Shown here piece by piece: positions 22,601-35,220 of a DNA stretch of 64,000 nt; the stretch's first letter is position 1; each line of letters begins with the position of its first letter. Location: assembly GCA_037501455.1 (NCBI GenBank), contig CM074864.1, forward strand, positions 28,886,001 through 28,950,000, written 5' to 3'. The translations under genes and the position numbers were made by a program. The notes beneath the pieces were generated by a model. That model had not been told where the DNA came from. It ran no database searches and worked only from the letters and a program-made list of their open reading frames with translations. The DNA is from Lantana camara (Eukaryota; Streptophyta; Magnoliopsida; Lamiales; Verbenaceae).

Positions 22601-23516
22601 GTGTCGTTGTGTAATCATGTACTTAGTGAAATACATGGTAGTTATGTCATATATCCATTTAACTGGTTGTACACCTACTACACATCTATGACTGTAATAT
22701 AACATGAAATACAAAAAGTGTAACAGAAAATTTCATAAAGATAAATGGTACTAGAAATTTCTTTAAGTGAATGTAGATAGTGCTTTTGACTGCTGCTTGC
22801 TTCTTCTTCCTTTTCTCTCCCCCCTGTCTCTTTTTCCTCTACAAAAGCGTAATAAGTTATTTCAAACAGTTCTTCCTTGTTGAGAAAATGTAAAAGCACA
22901 CTATTACCTCTTTTTTGTTATAAATATGTGTATGTTTGCGCACAAACTTAAAGTAATATTCTTATTTTTTATTTTACTTCTTTAACAATGGAGAAGTATT
23001 TGTTATTCTTTTTGACCTACCTCTCTCTCTCTCTCTATCTTGAAGGTAAGAGTAGAAACCCTGTCTGTCGACGGCCGAGTGATCCAGGGTTCGAGTTATC
23101 CCACAATGCTACATTTCAAGAGCCAACCAATCCGTATAGTCGAGACCATATTCAACAGCGTTCCCCTCATCACTGGCATGAAATCTGAAGTCCAAAATCT
23201 GAAAATTGTTATGAAAGATTTTACTGAAGGGCTTGAACCAACAACATGTTTCAAGGTCATTCTCGAGCAAAGAGCTGAGTTTCAAGCTGGTTCCGGGATG
23301 CCCGAAATTTATGGAGGAACTTTGGAAATTACATCCGAGCTCCCTCGGATGAAGAGAGTGTTGTGGGGTTGGCAAAGAACGTTTTTCGTTTGGATTAGCT
23401 TCGGATTATTTGTTGGTGAGATTATGGTTTTCTTGATCTTCTGCAGACCTTTAGTGTTCCCTGGAGGAAAGAAGAAATCTTTGCCAGATAGAATTCCGTG
23501 GTATAAAGCAAAGTGA
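19700..23516 (+). CDS. SEIPIN: Seipin, lipid-droplet assembly protein (two exons: 19700-20497, 23046-23516)
   Basis: Seipin is an ER membrane protein that organises lipid-droplet formation. Exon 1 (266 codons) ends CAG at a GT donor (gtaatg). Exon 2 starts after a pyrimidine-rich acceptor (tctctctctatcttgaag) in phase 0, giving 422 aa. The N-terminal 95 residues are Ser/Asn-rich and poorly ordered. They are followed by a hydrophobic segment (about 96-130), the first membrane helix (about 168-195), the lumenal domain (about 245-375) and the second helix (about 378-399). The lumenal domain includes SLTLPESEYNRKLGIFQ, SQPIRIVETIFNSVPLI and CFKVILEQRAEF, strongly seipin-like. The helix order and the RPLVFPG ending are typical of plant seipins. 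The short N-terminus suggests the SEIPIN1 type rather than the longer SEIPIN2/3, but this is inference. The frame is intact. A foldback transposon lies in the intron and a Copia element starts 127 bp after the stop. Confidence 0.92.
20839..22488. mobile_element. Foldback Mutator-like element in the SEIPIN intron
   Basis: The ends are inverted copies, gaggatttttcgaaaataat at the left and its near reverse complement at the right. Inverted similarity extends for about 300 bp through the hairpin agaacgccacatcatgtggc and blocks of ggtcgccg(aataat). It is flanked by identical 9-bp duplications CAAACAGGA (20830-20838 and 22489-22497), the size made by Mutator-like transposases. No transposase is encoded. 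The centre (about 21145-22140) holds roughly four direct copies of a 175-180-bp unit followed by an inverted part. It is non-autonomous. Confidence 0.88.
21145..21835. repeat. About four tandem copies of a 175-180-bp unit inside the foldback element
   Basis: Each unit contains cggaggtccaaacgacatcg, aatacgaagttta, gagtccaacgaaaa, cgaatcc and a phrase close to tagctcaagttatagctg. Unit landmarks recur near 21162, 21328, 21507 and 21678. An inverted stretch of the same unit follows at about 21838-22140. Confidence 0.75.
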
Positions 23517-23643
23517 GGTGTAGGGATGTTTATTAATAATGTCCTTTGGAAATGGAATAATTGGGACTTGGTATTATGTTTTTACTTCTTTCGAATGTAA
23601 TTTTGTGTTTGAATGGGAATCAACAATGGGATGAAGCTCATTA

Positions 23644-24009
23644 TGTTGGATTTTCTATTTAGTGGTCTCACATATTTAATAAATTGTATTTAGGTTATCT
23701 CATAATACGAGCTCAATTGAGTGATCTACTTAAGATTTATTTAGTTATATGGGTTTATAGAAATATTTGTTGATTAGTCTTTTATATGTAGAAACGCGTG
23801 AATATTTAATTATGATTGATGGACCCATAATTAAGTCGCCCTAATTTTGGTTATATATTAGGGTTGTGGTCTCTAATCCAGATACGTTCCTTGTCTTCTT
23901 TTCTGCCCATCCCAGAAAGAATAGAATTGACGGCGTATCAAGGCTTAGAAGCTTGTGTGTTCTCGATGATTTCGACTTGTTTGTTATTGTTTTAGGGATT
24001 TTCCCTACA
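23644..24009 (+). repeat. Copia-1 5' LTR
   Basis: 366 bp, paired with 42656-43084. It is shorter than the 3' copy because about 63 bp near its end (between aggcttagaa and gcttgtgtgttctcg) are missing here. A degraded primer site, TGGTATCATAGTC, follows at 24012. Confidence 0.9.
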
Positions 24010-25180
24010 AATGGTATCATAGTCATTGTCATGTCGAAAGATTGAGATTTATTTTCGATTGATAATAAATAGATCGAAATTTATATGTGATTATTGGATT
24101 AAATGAGAAGTGTTTCCTGATAAATCGGTTATATGGTGATTCCCGACAAATCGATCGAAAATTTCTTTGCCTTTATGTATATTGTCGGCCGATTACATGA
24201 TTCCCGAATTTGATTAAATTCATGTGCTGAGGAAATATATTTACTATGCATGATTTGGATTGATAGTTGACAAAACTTGCAGAATCTTTATGAATGAATT
24301 GATACGCTGCTATGGGTAAATATTTGTGCAGAATTCTTATTGAATATGAATTTCCTCATTTTGCGTGATTATGTGAAATCAAAGGGCTTGGATTATGTTT
24401 TGGTTTCAAATAATTTGGTTTCATTAATTTCTTTTGAAAGTTCCTGGCCGACATCATGATGATGGAATGAAGTGGATTTTGTTATATGCATCGTATATTT
24501 GCAGTATGCATATGTTGAAGGTTTGACAAGAACTTAATGTCTGGAATTAGAATTAAGATCTGTATGGGTATGTTTATGTGTATTGCTTCATGCCTATGAA
24601 TTTCTCGCTCCACGTGCCGTGGGTATATGGTGAATTTAGTTGGCAATTTATGCTAATAGCACTCACCGATTATTTTGGTTATTAGTTGTTCTAATGGACT
24701 ATAATCCAGCAGCGGCTTTTGATCGTGTAATTATGTTTCGGTGATCATAGAGAAATTAATTAGATTGAACCAAAATGTTGCCAAAGTAACCTCTTTTGGA
24801 TAAAATTTAGTTAATTTCGTTAATTAAGTTATCTTTAATTATCTATGCGAAATAATCGGCCCAAAGGAAGATTGTTTTAGCCAGATAATGATAGTCATGA
24901 ATATGTGATATATTTGATGTTCACATGCTTACAATGTGTCGGTCCAAAGAAAGGCATATTGTGAGACCGTTTTAGATATCAATATTTTTTGACTATGTTT
25001 AAGAGTACCACTTACAAATTGTCATTTCTGTCCAAAGACTAAATAATAATGTTGTGCTAGGTATCTTGAGATGGGCCCACCAGTGCATATATATTTTGAT
25101 ATTTGGTTTTATCTTTGTATATGCATGTTTCGATGTTAAATTAATTATGAGCATATTATTTTCTTTTATATTGTTTTCTT
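24010..25180 (+). other. Copia-1 untranslated leader
   Basis: AT-rich with no supported coding region. It starts with the initiator-Met-type primer site tggtatcatagtc (24012-24024), one base off the usual TGGTATCAGAGC. It runs to the gag frame, where NNIPELNGSNFKQWKEH appears at about 25190. Confidence 0.7.
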
Positions 25181-25257
25181 TATCTGCCAACTTGAACAAC
25201 ATCCCTGAGCTTAACGGTTCTAACTTCAAGCAATGGAAAGAGCATGTTATGATTATG
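25181..25257 (+). pseudogene. Copia-1 gag, first part
   Basis: Encodes NLNNIPELNGSNFKQWKEH followed by VMIM, the usual N-terminal start of this Copia gag type. It is interrupted after VMIM by the solo Gypsy LTR at 25258. The frame continues after that insertion at 28592 (LGCVYLDHAL). No clear start ATG remains. Confidence 0.75.
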
Positions 25258-28200
25258 TGTGACACCCCGATTTCTTGGTTGTACAGGTACGCGCGCCACG
25301 CGTGTGAGTTTTTAGATTTAGGATTTACTTGATTCATTTTTCTACCTAGTTGCGTTATTTTAATTCCCTTGACTTGAATACCTACAATTATATGATTTAA
25401 ATTTTCTAGTCTTTGTGAACTTTATTACGTGAATTGTATATTTATTTCCCCGAGTATGATTAAGTATTTAAATTAATTTCAATTGTGAGAATTCTATGTC
25501 TAATTCTCCTTAATTGAAGCTTTGTATAACTTATGAACATAATTGATAAGTTTCTTGAGGACTTAATTGCCACATTCATATCTTTGGTACCTAATTGCAT
25601 TCATTTAAATCTTCCAAGGACCAAATAGCAATTTTTTCCCCTTTTCTCCTCTTCTTGATCGATATAAACAACATATACATATATACATACATTCATTTCT
25701 TCATCCTTCAACCAAGAATAAGGCAAGAGCTCTTCCATCCCTCCCTCTCTTTATCCGATCCACCAAGGAAGTAAGGAGGCTAAGATTTTCTTCTCTTTTC
25801 AACAAGAATTCAAGCTATATACTTCAATCTCTTCATCTCCTCCATCTCTTCATTCATTCAAGGTAAGGCCATGCATTTTATTTGATGAATTCTTGATTAA
25901 TGTTAGGGTTTTAGGATTCTTTACATTCCATGACTTTATATGAAACTTATGTGATGAGTTTAAGTTGGATCCATGATTATTTAGCTTGAATTCATGAAGA
26001 TTTATATATATGAAACCATATTTCCATGTTAAGGGTTTTCATGAATGATTTTGGATGAATTAGTGCATGCCTCTTGGATTATTTGATGTCTAATTGAGAT
26101 ATGTGGTAGGATATGTCTATATGAAATTAGGCCTTAAATTTGGTTGCATTTGGTTGAGCTTTGGAGTGGTTTTGCTCCCTCCTCCTTCCCCTTCGAACAA
26201 CCCCTATTTCTACCCCTTTTCCAGCCCAGAATATCTACCTGGGCGGGTAGATTTTGTGAAGGAAACTACCCGGGCGGGTAACCCCTTTATGCAGAAACTT
26301 TCTGCCCTGTTTTCCCCCATGCCGGGTACTTTTTCCTTGTACATTTACCCGGCCGGGTACCCCCCTCATATGACCTCGGATTGAGCTGATTTTCGGACAT
26401 GATCAACTTCTTTGAGTTTAGAACACTCTTCAACCGGAATCACCCCAATAACTTTTCCCATTTGTGAGATATTATAAATTCTTTTTGGTGTCGCCACTTC
26501 GCCGAAAATCTGCTTTCACCCAACTTCGGACCTACCCCATTTTCAACTCGCTTTGAATCATGATCCGTGCCACATATCATTGGAAAGAACTGTGTGTCTA
26601 ATTTCATTTCCAGTAAACAAAACCCAATTCCAATTTATATAACTCAAGATATTCCCATTTTCCTACAGCTTGCGCATTGCCAAAAACTGTCAGCTTTTCC
26701 TAGACTTCGCCAAAAACTCTCTTCTTGCGTTCCTTTCACCCGTTTGGCTCCCGTATGTGATTTATATGAATTATATGTTTTATTCATTGATAAATATGAT
26801 CTTATTTGACATTCCTTGGTTCTTATTTGCTTAACTTGATTGTTTAGCTTCGTGATAAACGTTAAATGGATTCATTTGGTTGAATGGAATGAATACATAA
26901 CCTCCTTGAGGTTAATTGCATCTCTTAAGAGTTAATCTAATGTCATACTTGTTTAAATGCTATTTTATTGCTAAGAAATTTTTTGTGAAGGTGTTGATAT
27001 GTGTTGAGGTGTTGGTATTATCCTATCTATTTACGTGAACACAAACACAACATTTCCATGCCTTTTATGCTTTCATTGGGTATCATATCATCTCATGACA
27101 TAATCCACCACTTCATGATCATTTGTCGTGGGTCCTACTTGGTTTCATTATCAGGTCGTGTCTCACGAGTACACCATGTTTCCTTTCTTGTTCAGTGTTC
27201 TCCTCGGTGGAGACTTGTGAGCCTTGTGGTCCTTCTCCTGCTTCTTTCTTGCACTTGGAGGTGAGGGTTATCTTTTATAATTGACCTATAACCTTGCATG
27301 AATTAAAACATCGCCAAATGGTTTTCATATCAAATTATCCATACCTCTTATACCGGCTATGTACCAGAAATGTTTTATAAATCCTGAATGTGTTACCCTG
27401 AGCCTGTTTTGCGAGATCCTGCTATTGCCCCCGGCTCTTCTAGCGCTGGACTAGCCAGAGTGGCTCTTGCTATTCCTGGGGCCCAGGGGCTTGTGTATTG
27501 AGGGAACCGGGGAGGCATCGGGCTGACGGTGAACTCTTGCACAGGTCCCAACCTGTTGGACCAACCCGGACATCTGCCAGGAGGTTTGGCAGAAGATGAG
27601 ATTCCGGATTGGGGGAGTCATGAACCCGCCTTACCATTGTTACTGGATGGCTAGGGCTAGCTACCCGAACCATCACCGGATAAGGAGGTTATTGTACTTA
27701 TTTTTCCTGTATTAATGATTATAAAATTCCTGATTCCTGCCTGCCTGACTGCTTATTGTTCCTGTCATGTTAATAAGTGAAAAGTGGAGTCCAGGATGGA
27801 ATAAATACCCGTTCTAACCGGGTCCCCTAAAATATTAAGCATAGATATCCGTAACCTCTGGTATGTCTCAGTCCCTGTTCAGCACTGGAGCTCTTGGATC
27901 GTAAAGGTAAAGTGGGCATTAACAGAGGCGTACGGATATCGACACATGCATATTATATCCTGTTTACCTGACCTGCATGCTTGAACATAATTCCACCTGT
28001 ACGTATTAATTTACTTCTGATTCCTGTTTTCTATTCCCTGTTTTAATAACGTACAGTGGAATTATGACTGCCTAATTGTCTGCTTATATATATATATGTG
28101 TGTGTGTTAACCCCTTCACTCAGTCAGTTGGCTGACCCCTCCCTCTCGTTGTTTTTAGTGTCTGTCTTGAAGGCTCTGTGGTCGCTAGGCGGGAGTCTTT

Positions 28201-28591
28201 TGAAGTCTTTGATCGAGTCTTGGTCCTGTTTGCACTGCACCATACCGTACCTTTATTTCCTGCTTGTAACTGGGCTATGTAAGCCACTCTGTATGTTATT
28301 GCATTGTATTGATTCGGGACAGGTTAGGACAGGATCTTGAACTAGTTGAACCCGTGTTTATATTCTTGTATAAATTGTAATTTCATATTGGTTAGTGATT
28401 GCATGATTGCCTCGCTTCCACATCCTTGTTTCTATTGATTTGTTGGTACAGGGTCTAGTCCCGCCTAACACAGGATGTTTTATTTCGGTCTCCGTTCGCT
28501 GTGAGCTTGGTTCATGTATGGACTTTCCATTTCATGTGTGGACCGGGTTCATAGTGCAGGGGATGTGGGGCCCTCCGTTCAGGGTGTCAAA
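25258..28591 (+). mobile_element. Solo chromovirus-type Gypsy LTR in Copia-1 gag
   Basis: Begins TGTGACACCCCG and ends GGGTGTCAAA, where a CA end is probably mutated. It is flanked by TTATG (25253-25257 and 28592-28596). Joining the flanks restores the Copia gag reading, which confirms the site. It is 3.33 kb with no primer site or genes. Near its end, ggggatgtggggccctccgt parallels the other chromovirus LTRs. It has paired palindromes at 26234-26360 and a diverged copy of the shared LTR module near 26380-26480. Confidence 0.82.
26234..26360. repeat. Two pairs of palindromes with 31-bp pitch in the solo LTR
   Basis: TCTACCTGGGCGGGTAGA (26234-26251) is followed by a related palindrome at 26266-26281. 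Then come a half-degraded copy at about 26315-26329 and TACCCGGCCGGGTA at 26346-26359. Matching bases are 31 bp apart in both pairs. The first pair and its spacer align with 36708-36757 in the next Gypsy element, with compensated changes in the arms. Confidence 0.78.
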
Positions 28592-29370
28592 TTATGCTTG
28601 GTTGTGTGTATCTCGATCATGCATTAAGGTTTGATCGCCCTGCCGGTCTCACTGATACTAGCACAGCTGTACAGAGATCCACATACGAGAAGTGGGAGCG
28701 ATCAAATCGCATGAGTTTGATGATCATGAAGCGCTCAATTCCGGAAGCCATAAGGGGTGGTATTCCTGATGAAAGAAAATGCCAAAAGTTTCCTGGACCA
28801 AATAGCAAACCGATTCAAAACCAATGAAAAGGGTGAGAAGAGCACTACTCTTAGGAAGCTCATTTCTATACGGTGTAAAGCTAAAGGAAACATAAGGGAG
28901 TACATCGTGGAGATGTCCAATCTTGTAATAAGACTTAAGGGCTTAAAACTTGAGGTGTCGGATGACATACTCGTGCATTTGGTCTTGATCTTATTTCCTG
29001 CACAATTTAATCAATTTAAAATCTCCTATAATACTCAAAAGGAGAAATGGACTCTAAATGAGCTTATACCTCAATGTGTGCAAGAAGGAGAGAGACTGAA
29101 AACAAGATCGGACAGAAAGTACTCATTTGGAAATGACTTCTAAGGCTAGGGCTACCACTCATAAGAGGAAAAGGAATAAGGAGAAGGAAACTGCAGAATT
29201 TGGGACAACCCAACCTAAGGTGAAAAACAAACAGAATTCGTTTATTTTCTGTTACTTTTGCAAGAAACCTGATCACATAAAGAAGGATTGTCCCAAATAC
29301 GCCGTTTGGCATGAAAAGGAAGGTAAACTTCTCAACTTTGTATGTTCAGAAGTTAATTTGGCTTTAGTAA
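28592..29370 (+). pseudogene. Copia-1 gag, second part with zinc knuckle
   Basis: Continues gag with LGCVYLDHALRFDRPAGLTD and WERSNRMSLMIMKRSIPEAI, then a 1-base frameshift near 28770. Frame 28757-29143 gives AKSFLDQIANRFKTNEKGEK and YNTQKEKWTLNELIPQCVQE. After another shift, frame 29127-29375 carries the zinc knuckle CYFCKKPDHIKKDC (CX2CX4HX4C). The coding region is cut after EVNLALV by the Gypsy element at 29371, and protease resumes at 38908. Confidence 0.88.
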
Positions 29371-31745
29371 TGTAACAACCCGGTTTGTCATTTGCACAAG
29401 TATGATGTATGTGTTTATAATTGCGCAATTAAATTATTTAATTATGTGATTAATTTTTTATAAGTGATTTGTATATTTAATTTTATATTAAATGTTAAAT
29501 AATTATATCTTTAGTTTTATTAATATTAAATTTGTATTTATTCCGTCCACTTTGATTCCTATATAAAAATGAATTTAATTTTTGTTATTTATTATGGAAC
29601 ATTATGAATTTATAAATGCATTGCTCATAAGTGTTATAAACGCGCTTTGTTCTTATAAGATTTTATATCGAAATTTTGTGAAAATTTAATATGTTGAAGA
29701 TATACGTGTTATGAATGTGTATATATGCTCATTTTATGTTTTTGGATTCATTTGCCTGAGTTTTGAATTTATTTTGTTCTTGGAATCCACATCGGGGGCT
29801 AACGAGCAATTAGCACACCCTTGGTTCCGTGTGTGATATCTTGAGCTTGGGAACTCGGAATCGAGTTCTGTCAACTTCGTTGAACTCATAACAAAAATTC
29901 GGGTTTAATGAACTTAGCCTCATATTTTTCCAAAATTATTTGGACCTTTGAAATTCAACCAAAATGTGTTACGTTCGCCAAAACGGCCACCTTTTACCAA
30001 AATAGCCATAAGTTCCACAAACGTTGACCAAGTTAACCATGGTTTGATTCCTTGGAACCCTAACTCAACCTAAATGATTTGAACACCTTGTCTTGTTAAT
30101 TTATAATTGTTATATGAAATTCATGGCTTAAGTGCTTCTATGTGAGACGTTAAGTGCCTTGCGCTTTCTTTTGAATGTCTCAAGTGATTCCTTCTGCCTT
30201 CATACTTACTATATACATTGTAAACATGTTGAAATGTGTAATATGATTATAGTTTGAAGATTTTGGCTCGATATTGTTATGGTTCATGAAAGATATGGAA
30301 CGAATGAATATGAAACCTTCATGCTAAGCATGGACTTGAATGAATTACTCGAATTATGTGGTTTCATGACATTATTTTACTTCTTAAACATCTCATACCA
30401 TGTGCATAACATTTTCATGCGTCATATATGGTTCATTTGGAGTCTTGAGCCTCACGTATGCACCATGTCGTTCTTGTACAATTTTTCTCCAAGACGGAGA
30501 CGTGCCGGGTTCATAGGATACTCCCAGGTCTTTATTTCTTCTTGGTATTGTTCGGTAAGGTGTAACAGGTTTAGTTAAATGACCCTATATACTCCCAATA
30601 TGTAAAGATTTCGGCAAAAATTATTATATGTATATAGAGTTGTTTTCAAGAGTCAATGATTTCAATGTAAAGCCTTTATTTTATGAACCCTACCGAATGT
30701 TTTTGCGAGAAAGAATGAATGAATGTACAGAATGGGCCCAGGGACTTAGTGTGAATGGCTATCTGGGGAGGCATGGGCCGACGGTGATCCCTCACACTAG
30801 TTCCAACCAATGTACGGCATAACCGGATCTTGTTAGGAGTTAGCGAGGAATGGATGCTGAGTGCCATCTGGGGAGTCATGTAACCCCTTTTGGTCAATGA
30901 AGGAGGTGGCTGGGTCTTGCTAACCCGTCCACCAACCGGAGGAAAAAGGTGTAAGTGATCATGATTATGCACAAAGAAAGAATGTAATGCATGAAAAGAA
31001 AGAAAGAAAGAATGTTTAATGAATTACACAAGGTGTTGGTTGGAGATAATGAACGCCCACTCGCCGGGCCACGAAAGACCTAATGGAAATTGGTTGTTAT
31101 AATCCCCTTTGATGATTTCTTTATCTCGCCCAGTTGGGAAATACTTCAAAAATCTCAAATAGGATTATAACTTGCATGTGAATGTTTAATTAATGTCTTA
31201 TATTATATTATGCCTTGTTTTATACCCACCAGTCTCCTATAGACTGAACCTGACTTTGTTTTCAGTTCTTTTGTAGGTTTTGGGAGTGTTAGACGGGATT
31301 TTGTGTCTGTCAAGTCCTGTGGTTAAGTCAGAGTCTTTCCACACGCATATTATAATTTTTTTAAGACACATTGAAACATGTATAAATGCTGAGCTTATGT
31401 TTTATTGATTCGGGACAGTTCTAGGGATAAACTGAACCTGTGGTTATGATTTATGATTCATGATTTATGATTATGTTTATGTTTGAATTTTCGGGACTAG
31501 GTATTTATGCTAGTTGAACCCGTCAATTGCCACCTGTATTTATGACTGATTACATGATATGCTTCCCCACGTGCATTTTCTCCTATTGAATTACTTATTT
31601 GGTTTCGAGGTTCTAGCTCCCGCCTAGCTTAGCGAGTGGGTGAGTCCCCGTTCGCTCTGATTTGGCACGTGTATGGATTTCCCATTTCATATACGGGTCG
31701 GGTCTGAGTGCGGGGGATGTGGCGCCTTCCGTTTGGGGTGCTACA
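29371..31745 (+). repeat. Gypsy-2 5' LTR (internally deleted)
   Basis: 2375 bp from TGTAACAACCCGG to GGGGTGCTACA. It lacks about 1.3 kb present in the 3' LTR: after ccctaactcaacc (about 30070) it jumps to sequence matching 37226 onward. The deleted part would have held the TATA box, palindromes and TA repeats. Confidence 0.85.
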
Positions 31746-34700
31746 TCCTTAAGTGGTATCAGAGCCCCAGGTTGCAAAACCCGGGCTCTCGTGTCGTGAT
31801 TGAGTCAGTTTAGGTCGTATGGCATAGGAACTAATTGTCAACCTGTACATTGCATTGATTCTTGAACTTACTTGATGGTGTTTGATGCAAAATTTTGGAA
31901 ATTTATATGTTGAACTTGTTTTACTTTAAACTTTACGAGTATGTGTTGCATTTTACTTCAAATAAGTGCTCTTGGTGCTAATTATGTGTCATATGCACTT
32001 ACTAACCGACATGCATTTATATTTGAGATGAGTTGTACTTGCAGGATATTCATACAATATCAAACCACGGCCAATCTCTACGACAACCACAACCTATCAC
32101 AAGCTCTAATTTCAAGTCAGGGAAAATATAAGGAATGCACCAGGGTTTACCTACGAGGATCGAGGTCTTTTCTAAGTGGAGCCATATTCTTTGGTGTTCT
32201 TACAATGGTGTAGAAAACCTCTCTCATCGTTACAAAGAGCCTCATTAAAAGAGAAGTCAGGATGGAAACCACAAGGCAAGAGGTTGGAAGCCATGTTTTG
32301 CCAATTCATAAGCTTAAAGTCAAGAGAGGATATCTCTTCGCTAGGAGTAGGAGGTAAGATTCGGAGTAGAAGATTGATTTGTGGAATAGTCACCAATTTT
32401 CGTGGTGGTCGGTGAAGGTTTGTTAAGATAGTAGATTATCCATTCACGGGACAAGTGAATAAATCTTGAAGATGTTTAGATTTAAGGATTTTATCAGCGA
32501 GGAGACGAAGACCCTCAAGAGAACTCAAATTCGGGTCAAAGGGAGCGGAAGAGGTAAACTGAGACACTCGGATTTTGAGTAAGGAAGAAGTCGTATTAGA
32601 AGGAGTTAGTGAGAACCAATCGATACGGAGATTTCAAGTTCATGAAAGGCCAAGATGCCAAAGGTTCTATCTTTGGTCAGATTGAAGTTTATTTTCTAGA
32701 CTCAAGCTGAATTTTCGTGTTACGAGTTTGAATTAGGATGCATAGAGCAACAAATGGAAATGATAAAGAAAAGCAAAGAGCTGTTGACGGGAAATTATGT
32801 GGTCAATTGTAAGCAATTGAAAGATGAGTTCATCCAATCATTGAACTCATAAAGAATAGTCAAGGGGACTTCGAGCAGAGTGATAATTAAGAATAGGATT
32901 TGGAACGTTAGTGGGGGTCAATCTTTGAAGGGAGTCAAGATGCTGATTCCATAGGCATGAAAGAAGTTAGGTTCGAGGGATTTCAATTTCGGACCGCGGG
33001 AACACGTAAGTTGATACAGGGAAATTTTGAAGATTTAGAAGACCGTAGGTAAACAAGCCATGATCAATAAATCCGAGGCAAGCCTGTACTTAAGGAAATG
33101 AAGAACAAGTTGCCGAGCCAAAGTTTACCACTACGGTGCCAAGTGTATTGCATTCATGGCACGTACATCATACGCCGCTTTAAATTATTTAAATTCCCTT
33201 ATTTATATATACATTTCTAATTGACAAAATTGCTCCAATGTGTTGCATATTTAATTGGTTACCATTGTACCGCGTGCATTGGCATTTTAACCCGACATGC
33301 ATTTTAGTGTTTAATTGATAGAAAGTTTCTTCACCTCATCTATCCAGTATCATTTTAATCGAGCCACATCCGAATTTAGATGAAAAGAAACAATGAGGAT
33401 GCTCATTACAAAGGAGATGACGTCGGGGGAAATAAAGAACTTCAGGTAAGGGATAGGTTGATGTAAATGGGATTTCAGAAAGAGAAGCAAGACTAGAGTT
33501 GGCTTCGGGGTGTTCGGATCGGACAAGAGTAGGAAAGGGGTTTCGGACATCAAGAGAATTAGAAGAGAAGTTGAAAGGTAAAATCTTTGGGTTGCTATTC
33601 TAGCTAAAACCCTCCCTAATGAAAAATTTCATATCAAGAATTCCGATGAAGGAAGGATAGCTGGGGTTCAGCATGTAAAGGCATAAATTTTAAGGGGGAG
33701 AGCACGACCGAGAGACAAATTGGAAGATTGAAGTTGTGCCCGAAGAAATATTATAGTAGGAACAACGGGGATGCAAATTAAGGAAGACCTGGAAGTCCTA
33801 ATGGTGGTGATCGGAAACGAATGAGACGGCTTTAATGGTTAAGCTGTTAAGAGAGAAGCTAAGTTGCTAAATTCGGATTGAAGATTACCACGGGGTATAA
33901 GGGAGAGGGTTCGTTGAATAACTCAACATATGGAATTCCGATTTTTGAGATGATGGAATTACGCAGGAGCTTCGGTGAACTCCTAAATTAGTGTTGACAA
34001 GAGGAAACCGAATCAAGTTATCATATAAAGGGGATGGTGTCAATAAGGATTAATTTAGTCAGGTATTAAAGGGGTTTGAACGATGTGTAACAAAGCCAAC
34101 ATTATTAAGTCATCAGTTGTTTCCCATGATAATCAAGAAGGAAAATTTGAGAAGAGACAAAGCAAAAAGGATTATCATTAAAAAGGACTTATATCAAACT
34201 TCAAGAATCATTAGGAATGTTTTATCTCCAATTAGGGAGTCGAATGGGCTGGAAACCGAATGCATACTTAAAGGCTTTAAGGGGATGAAGAGATAACCTG
34301 AGAAGAAGAAGACGGGAAAGAATTCGTGCAGAGATAACCATAATGATGAATACCTTAAGATTGGGATTAAATTTTCAAGGTTGCCGAGAGAAGTTGCTTT
34401 CGAGAATATGGTAGACTTTGGTATGGGTAAAGATAGGGGATTCGAATTTAACACCGGGATGAATATTCTAAAAGTATACGGAAAAGTTAAAGCTTGATTA
34501 CTTGAAAGAGTTGGTTTTGCTGAAAGAAGATTATAGGTGAATGATGGGAGATTAACGAAGGTTGAGAGCAGTAAAAGTCCGAATAGAATCATAAGAGGGT
34601 CTATCATCTTGGCGTTGGACACTAAGGATATCGGAGATAAGACAAGTACCGAGCCAGCCTTTGGGCCAGACCATGTCTTGGGCAAACACACTACCAACTT

Positions 34701-35220
34701 CAACACTCTCGACTATGGTGACCGGTACCTAAACCATTCATGGCACATGCATACATTCAATTTAAATTTACATGATTTCTTAATGCTATATGCATTACTA
34801 ATTGATTATTTTTGTTATTCCTTGTTATGTTCGTAATTTTTGTTAATTACGTGCCCTTGTGTGACCTACGTGATTATTAATTATTGTACATTGTGTTTTG
34901 ATATCTTTTACTTTTCTCGGTGTTCTCTCATTATTGTTCTAGAGATGGGGTTCTCTCTTTGTTGCTTTTGAGAGACGGGGTTCTCTCATTGTTGTTCAAG
35001 AGACAGGGTTCTCCCTTTGTTGCTTTTGAGAGACGGGGTTCTCTCATTGTTGTTCAAGAGACGGGGTTCTCTCTTTGTTGCTTTTGAGAGACGGGGTTCT
35101 CTCGTTGTTGTTCGGGAGACGGGGTTCCCTCATTGTTGCTTGCGAGGGACGGGGTTCTCTCATTAATTATTTTTAGGCGAACGGTGAATCTGAGGACGGA
35201 TTCTTTTAAGGGGAAGAGGT
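31746..35220 (+). other. Gypsy-2 internal region without recognisable genes
   Basis: Begins tccttaag followed by the primer site TGGTATCAGAGCCCCAGG (31754-31771), complementary to initiator Met tRNA type. No gag, protease, RT or integrase motif was found in any frame. The longest frame is 170 aa on the minus strand and shows no known motif. A 28-bp minisatellite occupies 34942-35165. The tract cggattcttttaaggggaag before 35221 is the polypurine tract, nearly identical to that of Gypsy-3. Confidence 0.75.
34942..35165. repeat. Minisatellite, 28-bp unit, about eight copies
   Basis: The unit is close to gagacggggttctctcattg plus 8 bases. Two variants, one ending ttgcttttga-like and one ending ttgttcaa-like, alternate, so a 56-bp higher-order unit exists. 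A weaker partial copy precedes at 34920. It sits just before the polypurine tract. Confidence 0.85.

Larger units (their letters stand above)
20498..23045 (+). other. SEIPIN intron
   Basis: 2548 bp with GT-AG borders. 1650 bp of it is a foldback Mutator-like element (20839-22488). The rest (20498-20829 and 22498-23045) is AT-rich with no other supported element. Removing the transposon and one duplication leaves about 0.9 kb, a usual size for a plant intron. Confidence 0.9.

Noticed and set aside
22678..22899. 73-aa minus-strand frame in the SEIPIN intron
   Set aside because: Low-complexity intron sequence (KEKETGGREKEEE from a pyrimidine-rich tract). No family resemblance.
25258..28591. Reading the 3.3-kb insertion as a full element
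   Set aside because: There is no primer site, polypurine tract, internal repeat of the ends or coding motif, so a solo LTR is the simpler explanation.
34194..34706. 170-aa minus-strand frame in Gypsy-2
   Set aside because: No recognisable motif, no partner frame and an AT-rich setting. It could be chance.
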